NCBI GenBank assembly: GCA_951799445.1 | Contig: OX637296.1 | Location: 26,040,001-26,104,000, forward strand | From: Pseudisothecium myosuroides | Lineage: Eukaryota; Streptophyta; Bryopsida; Hypnales; Lembophyllaceae | DNA length: 64,000 nt | Direction: 5' to 3' | Part shown: positions 43,817-55,660 of the stretch, in pieces | Layout: each line of letters opens with the position of its first letter | Position numbering within the stretch: the stretch's first letter is position 1 | The notes under the pieces: generated by a model | The model's database searches: none | Told to the model about the DNA's origin: nothing | Seen by the model: only the letters and a program-made list of their open reading frames with translations | Position numbers and translations under genes: made by a program

Positions 43817-45930
43817 TATAGCTCGCAGCCACAAGAATACAGTGCATTTGGGGGTACACGGTTACATCTTTCTCAAAGGGGTTACATTGGTGTAACTTCT
43901 CCCGTGTAAATGCATGGAGTCGTTTGTAAATGCGTGTTCCGGGTTACAAGGGTGCGGCCGTCTACCTACCACTGCATCTTGGCAGGACTAAAACAAATGA
44001 TTTATGACTACAATTAAGAAAGTTGCAACGGCACAATTAGAATGTATTGATTTGTGCGCACGGAGCCAATTAGGCTCTATGTTGTTGATTCAATTTCATT
44101 CTATTTAAAGAATAAAAATTTTAAAAAGTATTCGGATTTGAAGGATTGAAATTTAATAGAATCAAAAGTTTTATTTATTCAAGATTCAAGATTTAGGGGT
44201 TTAGGGGTTTTAGAAACATATCAAGATGTTGTAGCCATAGAATTAGGAGATTAGGGTGTGCTAAAAGGGTCCCTAGTCACTGATATAAAGCCTCCATGTC
44301 CATTTTGTTCTTTGCTATTTTGTTGCAATTAGATATGAATGAAAAAACTTCATTTTTATGGGTCAAAAAAAAGAGTTACACGTTTACATCAAGTCAGAAA
44401 TTTCAACTTTTTTGTGAAGAATTGAAGTTGGGTTTAAAAAAAATGAAGAAAATTCATATTATATAAAAATGATGATAAAAAAACCAAAATCTTACCATAG
44501 ATGTATATTATAGTGCACAACATCATTGTCAAAACCAAAGTTTTCGGGTCACTCTAAAATTAGAAAATCAAAAAATCTGGGTTAAAGCCCTAGAGTTCAT
44601 ATTGCTTTCAAATATCCAAATTCACAATTTTTTTCTAAATTTCTAGTTAGAATTTAAATCATCCTTACTGAACCTCTTTTCATTAGTTTAAGGTGGAAAT
44701 AATTCAAGAAACATTTTTATGGATGAAATTTACATCAACAACAAATAATAAGAAATAGACAAAATATAATATAATAGGGAGCTATGAACTAAGAGTTTTT
44801 TTTATAGGAAAGTCAATACTACCATAAAGAGATTTGCAAGAATATTCACTAAAATTATACTTAGGTACCTTATAGCTCGCAGCCACAAGAATACAGTGCA
44901 TTTGGGGGTACACGGTTACATCTTTCTCAAAGGGGTTACATTGGTGTAACTTCTCCCGTGTAAATGCATGGAGTCGTTTGTAAATGCGTGTTCCGGGTTA
45001 CAAGGGTGCGGCCGTCTACCTACCACTGCATCTTGGCAGGACTAAAACAAATGATTTATGACTACAATTAAGAAAGTTGCAACGGCACAATTAGAATGTA
45101 TTGATTTGTGCGCACGGAGCCAATTAGGCTCTATGTTGTTGATTCAATTTCATTCTATTTAAAGAATAAAAATTTTAAAAAGTATTCGGATTTGAAGGAT
45201 TGAAATTTAATAGAATCAAAAGTTTTATTTATTCAAGATTCAAGATTTAGGGGTTTAGGGGTTTTAGAAACATATCAAGATGTTGTAGCCATAGAATTAG
45301 GAGATTAGGGTGTGCTAAAAGGGTCCCTAATCACTGATATAAAGCCTCCATGTCCATTTTGTTCTTTGCTATTTTGTTGCAATTAGATATGAATGAAAAA
45401 ACTTCATTTTTATGGGTCAAAAAAAAGAGTTACACATTTACATCAAGTCAAAAATTTCAACTTTTTTGTGAAGAATTGAAGTTGGTGTTAATGTTTAAAA
45501 AAAATGAAGAAAATTCATATTATATAAAAATGATGATAAAAAAACCAAAATCTTACCATAGATGTATATTATAGTGCACAACATCATTGTCAAAACCAAA
45601 GTTTTCGGGTCACTCTAAAATTAGAAAATCAAAAAATCTGGGTTAAAGCCCTAGAGTTCATATTGCTTTCAAATATCCAAATTCACAATTTTTTTCTAAA
45701 TTTCTAGTTAGAATTTAAATCATCCTTACTGAACCTCTTTTCATTAGTTTAAGGTGGAAATAATTCAAGAAACATTTTTATGGATGAAATTTACATCAAC
45801 AACAAATAATAAGAAATAGACAAAATATAATATAATAGGGAGCTATGAACTAAGAGTTTTTTTTATAGGAAAGTCAATACTACCATAAAGAGATTTGCAA
45901 GAATATTCACTAAAACTATACTTAGGTACC
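43817..45930 (+). repeat. Nearly identical 1.05-kb tandem duplication
   Basis: Copy 1 is 43817-44869 and copy 2 is 44871-45930, starting TATAGCTCGCAGCCACAAG. By eye they differ at about four single bases (for example CTAGTC/CTAATC, CGTTTA/CATTTA) and one 6-7-base indel (GTTGGGTTT versus GTTGGTGTTAATGTTT). The unit is non-coding and AT-rich, with a GC-richer first 170 bases and a TTTAGGGGTTTAGGGG motif inside. The low divergence shows very recent duplication, or an assembly duplicate. Confidence 0.95.
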
Positions 45931-46904
45931 CTAACAAGACGTGTAGGCCCCAAAAAATCATCTACAAAATTCAATATGTTTTGTGCCACTGTCTTTGTTA
46001 ACCCCTAAAGGACCCGGGGTGTTTTAGGGTAGTCCTTGTTTTCTTGACTAGCTCTCGTGACAAGCATAATTCCTCATTTGTGTGGAATAATTTTCATGAT
46101 CCCCACCATTAAAATGAAACAAGACTTATTTAGCTTTCATATAAAAAAAAGATCAACAAAATTGCATACTTTTGGTAAAAATGCCACCGTTGACAAGAGC
46201 GATGAAAGATGTTTACTTAGGGAGTACTTTGTATGTATATTTGGGTCAGGCAATGGCATATGGCTATTTTTAGGCCACAGTTTTCCACGTTGGGAGCAGG
46301 TTCTGCCGTTTTTTTTTATTTTTTATTTTTTGGGGGTGTGGCCCTATCTTTTGCAATATTAGTCCAAATGGGGAATTTTTTTCCCCATCTAGACTGATTT
46401 TTCCCCCTCTTTCCAATGGGAGAAGTTTTGCCTTTGAATTCATCCCTAGGAAAAAGTTAGATTTGGGGGGCACTTCTTCTTCTTCTTTGAATTCAATGCT
46501 TTCATTTGGGTTTAGGGCCTTTCGTTGTTTGGGGTTTAGGATGTTCTTGTGGCCTTCTTTTCTTAATTCTACCTCACTCATGAATTCATTTTGAATTTCT
46601 TTTCCCTCCTCTTTTGTGGAAGAAATGGAAGGGGGTTATGTTCAAAGGATTTTGGCCTCATTCTTAGAGATGGTTTTTTATGATGAGAATTCGTGCCTTC
46701 TTTCAAGATTTTGTTGGTCCTTTTTCCGAAAGATATTTTGAGGGTTTAGGGTAGCAATAGACTTCAGTTGGGATTTTATTTGCATGCCATCCACGGTCAA
46801 CGTGTCCAGTGATCCCCCTACCATAGCAATCATCTTAGACAAAAATGAAGAGCCATCCGGAGAGTTGAAAGGTTTAGGGCTTATGGCCCTAAACTGCTTC
46901 TACA

Positions 46905-47315
46905 TAGGATTTAGGGTTTAGGATTCACTAAAAACAACAATAGTAGGAGAAATGAGGGTTGATTTCATTGACCTTTGGGTAGTATAGCCATAATCAAATC
47001 TAATTTTCAGAAGGGAAAAGGGTTTAGGGTTTTAGGGTTTAGGGTTCACTAGAAACAACAATAGTGGGGGGAATGAGGGTTGATTTCATTGACCTTTTGG
47101 TAGTAGGGTCATAATCAAATCTAATTTAGATTTATATATATGGCTTTATATATATGTGGAAAGCTTTGAATTTATATTAGATTTATATATATGAGGAAAG
47201 CTTTGAATCATCTCATTTTGATTTATGAATCAAACGTTATGAGGATTTTTAATTTGCAAGCATTTATGGATTGTCTACTCTAAAATAAACTTTAAAGTTG
47301 TTTATTTCACTCCAT
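46905..47315 (+). repeat. Telomere-motif repeat locus 1 (two 121-bp units plus tail)
   Basis: Units start at 46917 and 47038 with TTTAGGgTTCACTAgAAACA and run through GAGGGTTGATTTCATTGACC and CATAATCAAATCTAAT. TTTAGGG occurs in short runs at the unit joints. The tail (TTTATATATATGGC to GTTGTTTATTTCA) is shared with locus 2 at 52610. Confidence 0.85.
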
Positions 47316-47419
47316 TTTAAATATTTTTCAAAAAAAATAAAATTCTAGGATGTAGATTGTTTATTACAACATTGCAACCATTGGGATTGGCATTTTCCAA
47401 TTCCATAACTAAACTCTTA

Positions 47420-47770
47420 ACAATTTACCGTTTTGAACCATTCTCTATTTCTTTCTACATACTATTTTTTCCCTATATGTTGTACAATTCCAAATAATCT
47501 GAAAATTTTCAAGCATGTAGCCAACTTGCCCTGAAGAATGAATCCAAAGAAGCACATCCATTTTGGAAATTTTTTCATAATAATCTAACCTTGTAAAGTA
47601 CAGTTGCCCCATTTTTTGTAGGGCCAAAAAAAAAGGAACTTTGCCACTTCAAATACTAATATCTCCCAATCTACACAATGGAAATTGGGTTGATTTTTTC
47701 CACACATTCTCAAACCAGAGTACTAGAAGATCCTACAGTTACATGTGTCCAAAATTTTTTTCCAAAAAAT
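47420..47770 (-). repeat. Dispersed repeat family A, reverse copy
   Basis: The reverse complement matches 17830-18160: GGCAAGTTGGCTACATGCTTG and TGGAATTGTACAACATATAGG are shared with 18090-18150. A forward fragment of the same family follows at about 47810-47905, giving an inverted arrangement. Confidence 0.65.
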
Positions 47771-50239
47771 ATTGAAAATTGAGTGAAATAAATGACTTCA
47801 AAGTTTATTTTAGAACTATCTACAAACAAAAACTTCTCATAACTTTTTCTCATTGACCAAAATGGAATGATTCAAAGCTTTCCACACATATATAAATCAA
47901 GAGGGTGAATCCCTCTGTTCTTCGATAAAGTTTTGATTGCTTAGTTTATTAAGCCTCCAATAGAAGCCAATGCGTATATTTACATTTGAAGTATAGAAAA
48001 TGGATTTGGAATACTGAAAAATGTCAATTCAATTGATTTTGGTACAATAATAAACCATCTACATCCTAGCTTTAATTCTAGGATTTAGGGTTTATAGGTC
48101 TTTAGAAGGTAATTATTTTGGAGACTTGTACATAACAATCTACTTCAAGGCTTTAGGGACATTAGAAATGGGTATAATTTCATCTAGAATATTTATTTTG
48201 GGAAATCAATATTCATAAGTGTGCTAAATCAAAAAGACCAAATAACAATATAAAACCATTTGGATTGAAAGAGTGACCTAATCTGACCTTTTTTTTTGGT
48301 ACACCTAGCCTTAGATTATTTCATCTAGTAGTATGGAAATGGATTTAGGGTATAAATTTCAAACACTTTGCCCACACAGATTGTAAATTATCTACAATTA
48401 AGGGTAGAAAATAAACTTCTTAAGATACATTGCAGGGCTTCATGAAACTTTGAACCTTTTTCACTAAAATTTTGGCACTACAAAGTTGGGAAGGTAAAAG
48501 GGGTTTTAGGGTGTAGGATTCAATTGAGGGTCTTGGGAAAGAAAAGTAGCAAACCAATCTAATTTGAATTCCTAAGAAATTGGGTTGGATTTAGGGTGTA
48601 TAAGGTAGGAAGAAAATCTAAATTCTTTATATTTCTAAATTGAAAATAAAAGGCACTAATTCTAGTAGTAAGATGGACGCGCAAGAAAATATCCCATGGA
48701 GAGTTGCAGTTAACCCATAAAGGACAAAACACCGTGTGTAGGACAATATAGCAATTTTGGGCAGCTCCCTACAAATGGAATTTTTCTTTTTTTCTTTTTT
48801 TTTAAAAATTCACACAATATATGCCCAAGGAGTAGCTTTGAGGCCCAACAATTTTCATAACTTTTGACTGCATGGTTAAAAAGTTATTGCATGATGTATC
48901 ATTTTCATTTATTAGTGGGCAATTCAAGAAAATCTTAAAAAATCACTTTTAAAAATTAAAGAAAATTGAAACTAGGGTTATAGATTTAGGTATATGTGGA
49001 AGGCTTTTTTGATCATTCTTTTTTGATTGATGAAGTGAAAGTTATGAGGGTAGTTAGGGAATCTCTACTCTATTAGGGTCTTTGAAGGCCTTTATTTAAC
49101 TCAGTTTTCGATATTGAAAAAAAACAGGGTAAACATAGGGTGCATATTCTTAACCCCTAAAGGACCAAGGTGAATTTTGGAGCAACATAGCGTCTTTGGG
49201 CAAGTGCATGTGGGTAGAGATTTCCATATTTTTGGCCCAAATTTCATTAGAAGGAGCCCGTGTTTTTTTGGATGGTTCAAATAGACGGGCACATTTAAAA
49301 AAACATGAGATCAAAGATGCGGTAGTAGTCCTAGAAAGCTGAATTTAGTTGGATGTTTTTAAGAACGTGTGTATGTTACATGTATAAGGAGTTCATATTT
49401 TCTGCGCCAGGATTGTTTAGTAAGACATTGAAGAAAACAAATACACATTTTTTTGAACGTCCAAAAAAACATGGATTTACCATGTTGGCAATGAGGGTTA
49501 ATTCCATTGTAGGTAACTTAGGAAAAATTACTATGGAGTCTTATCAAACGCTGCCCCATTGTAGAAAATAGAAAGGAGGGGCAGCTCCTTTCTACATTTC
49601 TAAAAAGACTTATATAAATGGATGCAGAACTTTTGGTTCTTCAACATTTCTATTATTACTTGTAATATAGTACAAATAGCATAAATAAAAGCTAAAGAGC
49701 TAGTCTAATGTATTGTACCTTATTTTCTCTCTATTGATATGTATTTTTTTGGTCCTTTATATATGAAAGAAAATTCTACAAATTTTGTGCTCATTTGTTG
49801 CATATTCCTGTCCCAACTACATTATTTATTGAATTAAATAATCATTGTACATACTTCTATTTCCAATGTCTTTTTAAATAAAAAATAATATTTATAAAAT
49901 GGTCATAAATTAGTTTTTCATTTCATATGTGAATGACAACAATATGTATGAATGACGAAATAATAGCTGAAGACATGCCTAACACTATGTAGTCCCTTAT
50001 GATTGGACATTGTAATTTATAAGTACTTAAATGCAATTCGTGACATGTCTTTGGAGGAGGATGTGCAATATGCACATATATTTCATTGTTAAGCTACTTG
50101 GAAGACTCTCATGAAAGATTGATGTTTGTTAGGTTATAATTTGATAATGCAATATTGAGTTCAAGATAGCAATGAAAGTTATCTCCAATTGTTGTGAGTA
50201 ATATGTCATCATTGAAGTGAAGAACATGTGTTAAGTCCT

Positions 50240-50960
50240 AATGTCCTATTGTCCCCTTTGGGGAGAAAATGAATTTTGGGCTCACTACTATGGTCTCAAT
50301 ATTCATCATAATAATTTGAAACTTTTTGTAAAGATAAAAAAACACAATATCTTTCCAAAAACTTAATGTTTATTTCAATCGGTGCTTAGGAGTTAGGACC
50401 TAAAGTTTTGGGACAAAAGCTCATTTTTTAAAGTGCATTTGGCAGAAATCTTCCCATCCTAAATTAATCTTAAAATGAATTTTTTTTTCTCATATAATAG
50501 AATTCTATCTATATGGGAAGCTTTGATTCATTGCATTTGGATTTATTATGTAAAAGTGATGGACAATCTTATTTTATAGGCAATTAAAGCATCTTTTTAG
50601 AATCTTAACATATAAGATGCATTTTTTAATGTAGTCTCCACAATTTTAAAAGAAAATTTATTTAAGAAGGTTAAGTTTGTTTGCTAAAACAATCTCACCA
50701 TTGAAATTTTGGTGCTTCAAATCCCATCTTAGAGCTGTTAACCCCTAACTACCTTAGCAACCATATATGTCTAAAAGAATATAAAATGTCCAAAAAAATG
50801 TCCAAAAAATGTCCAAAAACGTCTAAAAAAATATATGTCTAAAATATATATGTCCAAAAAAATCCTACAGTTACATATGCCTAAGGGGTTACTGTTCTTA
50901 GGGTTTAAACTTATACTAGAAATGACAATTTTGAAGTGTTTACAGTGAAAACATAGTCAA
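50240..50960 (+). repeat. Dispersed repeat family B, copy 2 (followed by a family A piece)
   Basis: Matches 18490-19020: GTCCCCTTTGGGGAGAAAATG, GAAACTTTTTGTAAAGATAAA and TTTCAATCGGTGCTTAGGA. The part after 50880 (tracts around CTAGAAATGACAATTTTGAA) resembles family A in reverse. Confidence 0.65.
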
Positions 50961-52609
50961 AAAACTTTAGGAGTTAAAATAGTAAATTGAAGTAAATAGA
51001 AAAATAAAAAATTGGCCATTTGTAACAAATCTATAGAGATGGTCACCACCAAAACAATGTTTTATAGGGTGAAAAAAATGCAGACACAATGAAGCTCATT
51101 TTATAGACTTCCATACCACATTAAATTATTTTTTTGTAAAATTCCTTTTGTTACTAGCTACAAATCTACTAGAAGACCATTTATTCCAAATTTCAATTCA
51201 AATTTTGTTTTGGGGGGTGACAAATAGCTCCCTGGACCCCCAAAATGGCGAGTGTAGCATGATCTGTGAAGCTTACCAGAAGGATCACTTGTGCTTGAGG
51301 TTCACAATTAGTTCATTCTAGCATATTGAGAAAAATCCATCGTTTTGACATATCGTTTGCTGGGTTTTACCTTGGATTGATATGATATTTGGGGTTGGCT
51401 TGTAGATCAACTTCAATTTGCAGTCATGGACGCACCACGTAGAAGTGACAAACGGAGGTCCATATGCAAAGAAGCTCTTATAGCCATCACAGTGGAGGAA
51501 TCTTTAAAGTGGTGAGATGTTCTAGAATAGAATGTTCTTTGTACTGCGGAAAGGTTTTGTATTTTGTGGTAGTGATTTGAAGCTTTTGTGGACAATGCAA
51601 CAACTCATGTATCTTTTAGGGGTTAGGGTGAATTTTACCCTCATGGTCCCATATTTGATATCTCATACAGTTCCTGGAGTCGTTTATTGGGAGGATACTA
51701 TGGGTTTTACTTCTCATGGATGTTGAATTTTGTTTATTGTGGGATAGATGTTGCCAAAGGATTTAGGGTTCAAATTTTTGGGGTGGTGAATTAGAACTAT
51801 TGGTTAGTATTGATTCCTTCTTTCTGTACATACAAACCTCATGTTCTCTATTCAAGCAGTTGTTTATAATTGGCACCATCGGTGTGCATGTTTGTACCAC
51901 TGAAACTAAATGTAAATTAGGAAATATTGTGAAGTAAAAGGAAAGATTCTTGGAAGGAAATAGACTACGGTATTTGGATAATTGGCTTTCTAAGGTCTAG
52001 ACATGCAAAGCTTTCTGAAGTATGGTCTCAATGGATAAAGAAAATGCACCTTGTAAGTCATTCAACTGTTTCTAGACCTCTCATCTCTTACTTGGACTTT
52101 GCATATTAGACACTTGCAGCTTCTTATTTCCAGTGCATGCATGATACCCTCTTCCAAGGCTGCAAGATTTATTTTGAGTAGGGTTAGTATGGCTCTTGGT
52201 GCCCTTGAATTCTAAGATGAATCTTAACAGTGAGATGCAACTTTGGACTCCCTGTGCCCTTCTTGCTAAGTACAACAAGAAATGCTCATTGATGCTGTTC
52301 AATCTTGAAAAATGAACTAAAATTGCAAAATTTTCAACTTAAACATTTATAGGGAATACATTTAGATGCCAATTGCATCTATATTGAACTCTATTTGAAC
52401 TTTCAATAGAGAGTTATTTTTAAGAATTTTTTGTTCATTTTTTAGGCTCTTTTTAAAAAAATAAATAAGGGGTGCAAAACTATTTTCAATTCTGTAGTGT
52501 ATCTTTTTTCTTCAAAAATTTGTAACTAATTATTATCAACATATAAAAATACCAAACATTCATAATATAAAATTTCAAAGTGGAAGAATCTACTAAAACC
52601 CATTCTATG

Positions 52610-52837
52610 TAGGGTTTAGGGTTTAGGGTTCACTAAAAACAACAATAGTAGGGGGAATGAGGGTTGATTTCATTGACCTTTGGGTAGTATAGTCATAATC
52701 AAATCTAATTTTCAGAAGGAAAAAGGGTTTAGGGTTTTAGGGTTTAGGGTTCACTAGAAACAACGATAGTGGGGGGAATGGAGGTTGATTTCATTGACCT
52801 TTTGGTAGTAGGGTCATAATCAAATCTAATTTAGATT

Positions 52838-52868
<31 letters not shown>

Positions 52869-53040
52869 GGCTTTATATATATGTGGAAAGCTTTGAATTT
52901 ATATTAGATTTATATATATGAAGAAAGCTTTGAATCATCTCATTTTGATTTATGAGTCAAATGTTATGAGGATTTTTAATTTGCAAGCATTTATGGATTG
53001 TCTACTCTAAAATAAACTTTAAAGTTGTTTATTTCAAACC
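52610..53040 (+). repeat. Telomere-motif repeat locus 2
   Basis: Units start at 52622 and 52743, again 121 bases apart, and are nearly identical to locus 1, 5.7 kb upstream. An extra (TA)n run lies at about 52839-52862. The paired units duplicated together with their tail. Confidence 0.85.
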
Positions 53041-53340
53041 GAATTCAAAGAAGCAACTCCATTTTCCACATTTTTTCATTGAAAAGTGAACTTGTGAAGT
53101 GCAGCTGCCCAATTTTTCGCAGGGTTGGAAAAATGATTTTGGTGAATTTGAATGCTTATATCTTACAATCCACACGGTGGAATTTTCTGAAATTTTTACC
53201 ACATGTTGTTAAGTCATCAAACTCTAGGATCTTATGGTTACATGTGTCAAAATTGTGTTTTTTTTCCAAAAATTTGGTAGTTGTATTAGAATTGGCAATT
53301 TTGGTAAATTTTGGGTAAATACATAGTCATGGAACTTTAG
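53041..53340 (-). repeat. Dispersed repeat family A, reverse copy 2
   Basis: Carries TTGTGAAGTGCAGCTGCCC and CACACGGTGGAATTTTCTGA, the reverse of blocks at 15870-15960 and 17940-18030. It directly continues the tail of locus 2. Confidence 0.65.
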
Positions 53341-55660
53341 GGGTTAAACAATAAGAATGGACTACCATTGTTTTTCAAAAGCTGGAAGTTTTGATTCTTA
53401 AAAAATTAATTCCAAGGACAAGTGACTAATTTGATTTTTCTTAGATAATATAGCTCTAGTACAAATTAGATTGTAAACTATGGAATCATATTTACAAGAG
53501 CTTCTATGAGTTGCACTTGAAGTTGCTAGGTGAAATGTATATTGAAGATTAAACAAAGGGTTTTTTACCAAAGTTTGTAAGCAAGTAATTTAGGATTTAC
53601 GAGAGACTATTTGGCCATTGTAACCATGATTTTTGGAGTTACATTTTGGTCCATAGTTTTTAGCGACATTCATTATGACTTGGCTACTTATTCAATTTGG
53701 TGGTTGTTATTTGGCTATTTGTCCCCTCATCATTTCACAAAAAATGGTAAATTTGTATAGGTGATGGAAATGCATTAAATGAACTAAATGAAAGTAATTT
53801 ACCATGACTAATGGTTGCTTTTTAAAAATAAAGGATAGTAATCATTGCATTAAAAATACAGGAAAAAAACTAATGGTTACTTTTATAAAACTCCATTGAT
53901 TGTTGTGGAATAAGATTGAACAGAAGCCAACTTCTATAGTCATATTGTAGAACAAGATTGATCAAGATACACCAAACGGTATTGAAGTTATGTTCCATAG
54001 CCATTTTGACCCATTGTTCTCTTGAAGATTATATAATACATTCATTAATCCTAGTTGTTGAACCTCTTTATAAAATAGAATTTTGGCCACCATTAACCCC
54101 TGAAGGACTGAGGCACATTTTGGACAAACATTGTTCAACTACCACTTCTTAAAGTTGGAAGAAGAAAATGCAAAAGAATAGTTGTTTGTTTTTTTCTTTC
54201 AAAATTCAACCATACAAATATGTACTACACTTCTATGGAAATTTGTGGATAAAAATTCAAAAACTTTGACCGCATGGACTGAAAAATTATATTGTTTTCA
54301 GTTATTTGAAAAAAAATTCTCTAAAACCTCATTTAACAAGATCCAACAAATTTCTTTTCTTTCTAGAGTGAGATTTTTAAACTATACATAGTTATATTTA
54401 TTGACATGCTACCCGAAAAATTCAAGAGAGCTAATTTTTTTATTTGGGTACCAGATGGAAAAATTTCACTAATTATCACTAGTCAAGGAAGTACATATTT
54501 ATATCTTGCATCAATATTTCATGAAAACCCAACCATAACCAAGTTAATAAAAACTAGCCGACATTTCAACTGTACTTTTAATAAAAGTGGTGTTGTACGG
54601 TTAAAATGAATAGAATACTCTACCACTGTTCATTGACAATGGAATTGAGGAGGTCTACTTTGTTGTTCCAGCTTGTTTTCACTATCGATTTTGGTCGATT
54701 AGAGACTTTTGCGTCTAGGTAGGAAATTAGTTTACTACAATACTCACTTCTCCAAATAGTATGTTGAAGGATGCCAAGGAGTTGATCATCCAAGACTTAT
54801 CCACAATCTTCAATGATCACAGGGATCCCTATTCATCAACTTTTTGCAATGTATATCAATGGAAGAAATAGTCTAGAGTGTTGATTGTACTAAAGTGTTG
54901 TAAGATGAAGAAGGTGGATCAAGCAAATAAGGCACATTTTTTTTGAAGTTCATGGTCAGGTATGCATTCTTGACTCATTAAATCATACTTTTCATCTAGA
55001 CTCTAATATACTTATAGTTGTATATTTCATGTTGTCATAAGTAATAGGCTTTCATTTCCTCCATTCTATGAATTTTCAATATCATTGTATAGTACTCATT
55101 GATGTATAAACCAAAGTTTCTAGCTTAGTACACTTGCTACTTCACTTTTCTTATCTATTTCATTTTACCATCTGATAATTTTAAGGACTCTAAGATTCCT
55201 CCATATAAATTCATAGGTTATAGAAATGTTGTGATGTCTAAGTCATCTTACAACTTTTCATTTCACCGAGTTACCATTGTCTTCATTTGGTACTTTTTAC
55301 TTCCATTGCTTCTGCTCAGAATGTTGCTGTTTTTGTATTTAGGGTTTGGGTCCTTCGTTTGACTAGCTTGTTGTTTTGGATCTAGTACACTTGTCAAATT
55401 GTTGCTCCACAAGTGGATACAATGAACTATATTATTTGTGACTAGCATTAAATTCATTATATATTAATAATATTTTATATTCCTTGATTGAATATTTCTA
55501 ATTTGTTTTACTCCATCCTTTTATTAACTTCTTATTTAGGATTGTCTCTTTTTTTCCTTGTTCTATATGTCTTGCTTTGCATATCAAGGAAAAGTTAAAA
55601 ACATATTCTTTTGTATCAACGCAGGAGATTATAGCTCAATCACTTACCTCATCTTCAACA

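Larger units (their letters stand above)
45931..55560. other. AT-rich repeat DNA between Myb/NAM gene and helicase gene
   Basis: No supported gene in 9.6 kb. It holds dispersed repeat families A and B, telomere-like TTTAGGG motifs and a long-range duplication, listed separately. Some frames (for example 49353, 54182, 54406) are open over 60-70 codons but follow repeat sequence. A stretch at about 54755-54870 reading KDAKELIIQDLSTIFNDHRD could be a decayed exon, unassigned. Confidence 0.55.

Noticed and set aside
46057..46581. Overlapping frames on both strands with Lys/Glu-rich minus product
   Set aside because: No domain, low-complexity composition, and no promoter or splice support.
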